Assembly: GCA_903910215.1 (NCBI GenBank)
Contig: CAIVYV010000286.1
Span: 1-9,559 of the forward strand
DNA from: an uncultured Pseudomonadota bacterium
GTDB taxonomy: Bacteria > Pseudomonadota > Gammaproteobacteria > Steroidobacterales > Steroidobacteraceae
Direction: 5' to 3'
DNA: 9,559 bases
Both the position numbers and the translations under genes were made by a program. Positions 7,301 through 9,559 of the stretch are shown here, piece after piece (the first letter of the stretch is position 1; every line of letters starts with the position of its first letter). Below the pieces are notes generated by a model. That model saw only the letters and a program-made list of their open reading frames with translations. It had not been told where the DNA came from and did no database searches.

Positions 7301-8031
7301 AGGCAACCGCTCGAATCTTCACGCAGGCACCTGGCCTTTACGGTACCGGCGTGGATGAGCTGATCGAGGAGAGTCAGTGGGAAGAGTCCGCCGAGCTCGC
7401 TTCGATGTACGAGAAGCGCAACGCCTATACGGCGGGTGGTAAGCGCAACGGCGCGGCTGCGCCGGCCACACTCAAAAATTTGTTAGGCAAGGTGGATCAT
7501 GTCTTCCAGGCCATCGATTCGGTCGAATACGGTCTGACCGACATGACCCACTATTACGGCCACTCCGGTGCCATCCAGCTCGCTGCGCAAAAAAGCCAAA
7601 GCGGCAAAGTGCCGCTTACCTATGCCGAGACTTACACCGGCGATGTGAAGGTGGCAGGGTCGGACGAGTTGCTGCGTATCGAAGCGCGTTCAAAGCTACT
7701 GAACCCCAAGTGGTACGAGGGCATGCTCGCGCACGGCCACAGCGGTGCCGCCGAGATCAGTAACCGCTTCACGCATTTGGTCGGCTGGGGCGCGATCGGC
7801 TCCGTCGATCAGTGGGTATTCGATGACGCCGCCAAGACCTTTTTGCTCGATGAGTCGATGCGTCGACGTCTAGAGACGGCTAATCCGCAGGCCTTGCGCA
7901 ACGCGGTTGGTCGGCTCATCGAGGCCAACGGACGGGGTATGTGGCAAGCCGACGCCGTAACACTCGAGCGCTTGCAGGGTCTCTACGCAGATATCGAGGA
8001 TCGACTCGAAGGGGTGGGAGTCGCCGCCTGA
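4390..8031 (+). CDS. bchH: Magnesium chelatase subunit H (porphyrin-binding catalytic subunit)
   Basis: This 1213-residue protein is in the normal size range for BchH/ChlH. It binds protoporphyrin IX and Mg and, driven by BchI-BchD, makes Mg-protoporphyrin IX, the branch point from heme to bacteriochlorophyll. The N-terminus FIVGIERFNAAVW, YESMPEVM at 88-95, and WLGVNLYWNQ at 159-168 are BchH-type signatures that I would not expect in the cobalt chelatase CobN. The CobN/BchH catalytic-core motif HVGMHGTAEWMPG starts at His566, with conserved His570 and Glu574. The C-terminal block GHSGAAEISNRF (about 1116-1127), VGWGAIGSVDQWVFD and ANGRGMW is also typical. The chosen ATG has GGGAGGG upstream and begins directly with the family's N-terminus. 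The gene is divergent from bchI-bchD across a shared promoter region, and its last 49 bases overlap the opposing hydroxylase gene. No frameshift or internal stop is seen. Confidence 0.96.
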   Translation: MTTITFIVGIERFNAAVWTDVEQALSKAGLRVELRRYHDAHVDEGSEALAQDLARSDVVFISLINLRSQADWLARHLETSSAKAVFAYESMPEVMALTRVGEHRFKEKKGEAPKAVKLLMRLITRGRDEDALYAYTKLVKIASKMLPLIPQKLAGFRTWLGVNLYWNQPDARNITEMIKLIVRDTFGQKIDVAPVSIIPTMGCWDPRSGTLFENPDAYLKWAKKNGRYQKGQPLVAVLGMRKHVVQRLAYLQQLTDGLEARGFAVLPVFVSGIEAHVAVREWLVDQPIDALLSTMGFSIVGGPASSTKPGHYHETAADLLAKLDVPYVVAQPLLMQDERDWQQRGVISMQSVVMYDLPEMDGVASSVALGAIKDGELTAVPDRIARAIDQVEGWIRLRRKPAAERKVAIVLYNFPPGLGKTGTAALLDVPASIIAVLKRLKKSGYSIGRAPLEMDELLVKLESFAKGESSHALTNTQYRGLISSKTADRIDRYWGAAPGDIAPAGRDALRLDTLEYGNVLLGVQPPMGVPGDPMKLLFDRTFTPHHQYAAFYAWLKQGFKADAVIHVGMHGTAEWMPGLQAALTADCWPDQLLGSLPNLYLYPLNNPAEAAIARRRAYATIVSHAVPPYARAGLYKQLAQVRARLDDPNDTLEGLLPELVRLADESIDAYRVRVQAWLASIEDRLISDGLHVFGQAPDRQRARALIEASMEVPRRGMGGFTAIAQNLGLESAIVRALRDALVERSVLGREDPARVWREHAAQIPAPGSLLEHINEGRGILTGMSRCGEELDALMHALDGGYIRPAYGADPVRAGAAALPSGRNIHGIDPWRLPTDLALERGRRMAEALLQKHLIEHGSLPRTVAQALWAMDTIKSEGEGLGVVLALIGAEPERDGQGKIFRYRLIPLEQLGRARIDVLLDVSSIFRDTFQMTLDLLDELFRLAATVDEPRESNFIKAHTDDLLADGRSLDEATARIFTQAPGLYGTGVDELIEESQWEESAELASMYEKRNAYTAGGKRNGAAAPATLKNLLGKVDHVFQAIDSVEYGLTDMTHYYGHSGAIQLAAQKSQSGKVPLTYAETYTGDVKVAGSDELLRIEARSKLLNPKWYEGMLAHGHSGAAEISNRFTHLVGWGAIGSVDQWVFDDAAKTFLLDESMRRRLETANPQALRNAVGRLIEANGRGMWQADAVTLERLQGLYADIEDRLEGVGVAA
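7983..8031. other. Tail-to-tail overlap of bchH and the membrane hydroxylase gene
   Basis: The stop of the minus-strand hydroxylase gene (TAG, 7983-7985) lies inside bchH, whose TGA is at 8029-8031. The 49 shared bases encode the last 15 residues plus stop of BchH, and the Ser/Thr/Pro-rich end of the hydroxylase. Neither tail carries a known functional motif, which fits one frame having grown into the other. No separate terminator fits here. Confidence 0.9.
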
Positions 8032-9218
8032 TCGTCTCGGTACAGAGACCAAAGTGGTGCCAGCATCAGCAGCGTGAAGAGCGTTCGCCAGATGAGATCC
8101 ATCGCGAGGTCAAACCAAGACGCACCGAAGAGCAGTAGCGCGGCGGTCGCAACGACCCGAAGAGTTTCGACGAGTCGTGACTGCGCTCTGGCTTCGAGTA
8201 CGCCGCTCAAGCTCCAAACCCAGGCAACCAGGATGAGCGCGTATTGCGCGCGCTCGAGCCACTCGAGTTGCCGAGCAATCGCGATGAAATGGGTCGCCGG
8301 TGCGATCAAGAGCACGTATTGCCACAGCGCATAGCGACGTGCAGCCATGCTGGCCGTTGAGTCGTAGCGTTGAAAATTGGGGGGCATCGGTGGCGGCTGT
8401 TTCCCGCGTCCCGCGGGCGGTTCGAACCAAACACCGATCGCCTTCCAGAGATTCGGTGCTGCCCGTGATCGCCGCGCGATGTCTCGATAAACGTTGAGGT
8501 TGCCCCATACCGGGTCGTAACTGGCGAGCGGCGAGCGGATTCCATAGACGACCGGCTCATCGTCGCGCTCTTCGGTGAAAGTGCCAAACAGGCGATCCCA
8601 GAAAATGAAGATGCCGCCGTAGTTGCGATCGAGACAGTAATCATTCTGTCCGTGATGCACGCGATGATTGGACGGCGTGACGAGAATACGATCGAGCACA
8701 CTGAGCTTGGGCACGAGTTGGGTGTGTACCCAGTATTGGTAGAGCAGATCGATCAGGGCGACGACCGCAAAAACAAAGGGCGGGATGCCGGCAATCGCCA
8801 TGGCGAGATAGAAGGGCCACGCCGTGAAAGCGCCTGTCGCGGTTTGTCTGAGCGCCGTGGTGAGGTTGTAGTACTCCGAGGAATGATGCACTTGGTGCGC
8901 GCCCCAAAGCAGATTGACCTCGTGGCCCGCGCGATGCACCCAGTAGTAACAAAAATCGTAGAACAACAGTGCGAGCACCCAAACCCACCACTCGTTCTGC
9001 GGCAGTGTCGTCAGTCGAAAGTGCTCGAACGTCCAGCTATAAATACCGATGGTCAGCAGATACGTGAAAGCACCGGCGATTTGACTCAACACGCCAAAGT
9101 GCAGGCTCGTGACGCCATCGGCGATGTCGTAAGCGCCGGGTGCGCGGCGTCGCGCGAGCAGATACTCGGCCAAGATGCTGAGCATGAAGATCGGAATCGC
9201 GTAGGCAATTGGGCTCAA
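7983..9218 (-). CDS. Sterol desaturase / fatty acid hydroxylase superfamily membrane protein, alkylglycerol monooxygenase-like
   Basis: This 411-residue integral membrane protein carries the histidine boxes of non-heme di-iron membrane hydroxylases: HRAGH (His95, 99), HQVHH (His108, 111, 112), a lone His165 in YWVHT, and HRVHH (His185, 188, 189). Hydrophobic helices lie near 4-20, 42-62, 76-94 and 132-160, with more after the catalytic domain near 296-316, 325-342 and 355-392. Stretches such as HHSSEYYNLTTALRQ and NYGGIFIFWDRLFGTF, plus the extra C-terminal membrane helices, resemble alkylglycerol monooxygenase (TMEM195/AGMO) more than C-4 or C-5 sterol enzymes. It should use O2 to hydroxylate a lipid; the substrate is unknown. 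The TTG start overlaps the aceK stop (TTGA) and has AGGGAG about nine bases upstream. An ATG at 9185 would delete part of the first helix. A carotenoid or ornithine-lipid hydroxylase role is an alternative. Confidence 0.87.
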   Translation of the reverse strand: MSPIAYAIPIFMLSILAEYLLARRRAPGAYDIADGVTSLHFGVLSQIAGAFTYLLTIGIYSWTFEHFRLTTLPQNEWWVWVLALLFYDFCYYWVHRAGHEVNLLWGAHQVHHSSEYYNLTTALRQTATGAFTAWPFYLAMAIAGIPPFVFAVVALIDLLYQYWVHTQLVPKLSVLDRILVTPSNHRVHHGQNDYCLDRNYGGIFIFWDRLFGTFTEERDDEPVVYGIRSPLASYDPVWGNLNVYRDIARRSRAAPNLWKAIGVWFEPPAGRGKQPPPMPPNFQRYDSTASMAARRYALWQYVLLIAPATHFIAIARQLEWLERAQYALILVAWVWSLSGVLEARAQSRLVETLRVVATAALLLFGASWFDLAMDLIWRTLFTLLMLAPLWSLYRDDQAATPTPSSRSSISA

Positions 9219-9559
9219 GACACGATGCTCCCTGCGGCACGAATGCGGCGCGGTTGATAGGGCAAAACTTCCAGAACCTCACCCGCTTTGGTGCGTTGCT
9301 GGATGCTGCGCCAGAAATCCGCCGTCAGTAGATCGCCGTGGGTACGCATGAATGCCGCTCGCTGCAAATCGTCGAAAGCGAGGAAGTTGACGAAGGTCTC
9401 CGGAAACACATCATTCTCTGCGACATAGAACCAGGCCTCAGCGCGCATGTCGTCTTCGTCGTTATCGGCTACCGGAACTTCCCGGAATCGACAATCGGTG
9501 ACACGACAGAGTTCGTCGTAGTCGTAGAAGATCACACGGCCGTGGCGTGTGACTCCGAA
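9215..9559 (-). CDS. aceK: Isocitrate dehydrogenase kinase/phosphatase, C-terminal fragment
   Basis: The frame is open to the right edge of the window, so the 5' part of the gene is missing and 114 residues are visible, out of roughly 570-600 in full-length AceK. The fragment begins FGVTRHGRVIFYDYDELC, matching the AceK kinase-fold segment that carries the DYD metal-binding motif (here 9512-9523 encodes DYDE). It continues with NDVFPETFVNFL and LLTADFWRSIQQRTKAGEV, as in the AceK C-terminal region. AceK phosphorylates and dephosphorylates isocitrate dehydrogenase. Phosphorylation inactivates it and sends isocitrate into the glyoxylate bypass for growth on acetate or fatty acids. The GTG at 9535 is an internal Val codon, not a start, because the homology continues upstream of it. 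Its TGA overlaps the TTG of the hydroxylase gene. No aceA or aceB is visible. Confidence 0.93.
   Translation of the reverse strand, partial: FGVTRHGRVIFYDYDELCRVTDCRFREVPVADNDEDDMRAEAWFYVAENDVFPETFVNFLAFDDLQRAAFMRTHGDLLTADFWRSIQQRTKAGEVLEVLPYQPRRIRAAGSIVS
9228..9234 (-). promoter_or_regulatory. Ribosome binding site for the TTG start of the hydroxylase gene
   Basis: Read on the minus strand, CAGGGAG ends nine bases before the TTG at 9218 and lies within the last codons of aceK. Its good match and spacing support the unusual TTG start and suggest that ribosomes finishing aceK re-initiate here. Confidence 0.6.

Noticed and set aside
4390..8031. Cobalt chelatase subunit CobN instead of BchH
   Set aside because: The core motif HVGMHGTAEWMPG is shared by both families, but the N-terminal YESMPEVM and YWNQ blocks, the adjacent bchI-bchD pair and the PpsR-type operator fit Mg chelatase. 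A tree with both families would settle it.
8652..9257. Plus-strand open frame of 201 codons opposite the membrane hydroxylase
   Set aside because: It mirrors the histidine-box region of the hydroxylase, and its charged translation shows no family signature.
9215..9535. Independent small 106-residue gene starting at the GTG at 9535
   Set aside because: The frame stays open to the window edge, and the codons upstream (FGVTRHGR) continue the AceK sequence, so the GTG is an internal Val codon.
1..9559. Mobile elements, tRNA or rRNA genes, CRISPR arrays, att sites
   Set aside because: Coding sequence fills the window, and I saw no transposase, integrase, repeat-spacer pattern, tRNA-like cloverleaf or flanking direct repeats. 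Gaps are only 36, about 86 and 20 bases.

Overview
The window looks like chromosomal DNA from a phototrophic proteobacterium, most likely a gammaproteobacterium or a betaproteobacterium. The magnesium chelatase genes bchH, bchI and bchD point to bacteriochlorophyll synthesis. A PpsR/CrtJ-type palindrome in their shared promoter points to the purple-bacterial way of repressing these genes in oxygen. AceK, whose tail lies at the right edge, is found mainly in gamma- and betaproteobacteria and goes with a glyoxylate bypass, so an aerobic anoxygenic phototroph is a reasonable guess. Base composition is moderately GC-rich, and coding density is close to complete. The largest gene-free gap is the roughly 86-base bchI-bchH promoter region.

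Layout. 1-267 (+): the C-terminal end of a PotI-like polyamine ABC transporter permease. 304-1479 (+): a complete PLP enzyme of the Cys/Met metabolism (trans-sulfuration) family. 1461-3269 and 3290-4303 (-): bchD and bchI, read leftward as an operon bchI-bchD. 4304-4389: a divergent regulatory region. 4390-8031 (+): bchH. 7983-9218 (-): an integral-membrane di-iron hydroxylase of the sterol desaturase superfamily that resembles alkylglycerol monooxygenase. 9215-9559 (-): the C-terminal end of aceK, running off the window and translationally coupled to the hydroxylase gene.

How the genes work together. BchI, BchD and BchH are the three subunits of Mg-protoporphyrin IX chelatase, the first committed step of bacteriochlorophyll synthesis. 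BchH binds the porphyrin and carries out insertion. BchI is the AAA+ motor. BchD is a platform with a degenerate AAA+ domain, an acidic Pro-rich linker and a VWA/MIDAS domain. A single exact TGT-N12-ACA palindrome sits between the two divergent transcripts and overlaps both predicted -10 elements, so one bound repressor could shut off the whole enzyme.

The three-gene block is flanked by unrelated metabolic genes. It meets them tail-to-tail with overlapping reading frames at both ends (19 and 49 bases). No other bch, crt or puf gene is in view. I see no RNA gene, insertion sequence, CRISPR array or convincing terminator. Nothing here amounts to a new multi-gene system. The points most worth following up are the shared promoter-operator architecture, the isolated HID arrangement, a four-cysteine insert in BchI, and the membrane hydroxylase coupled to aceK.
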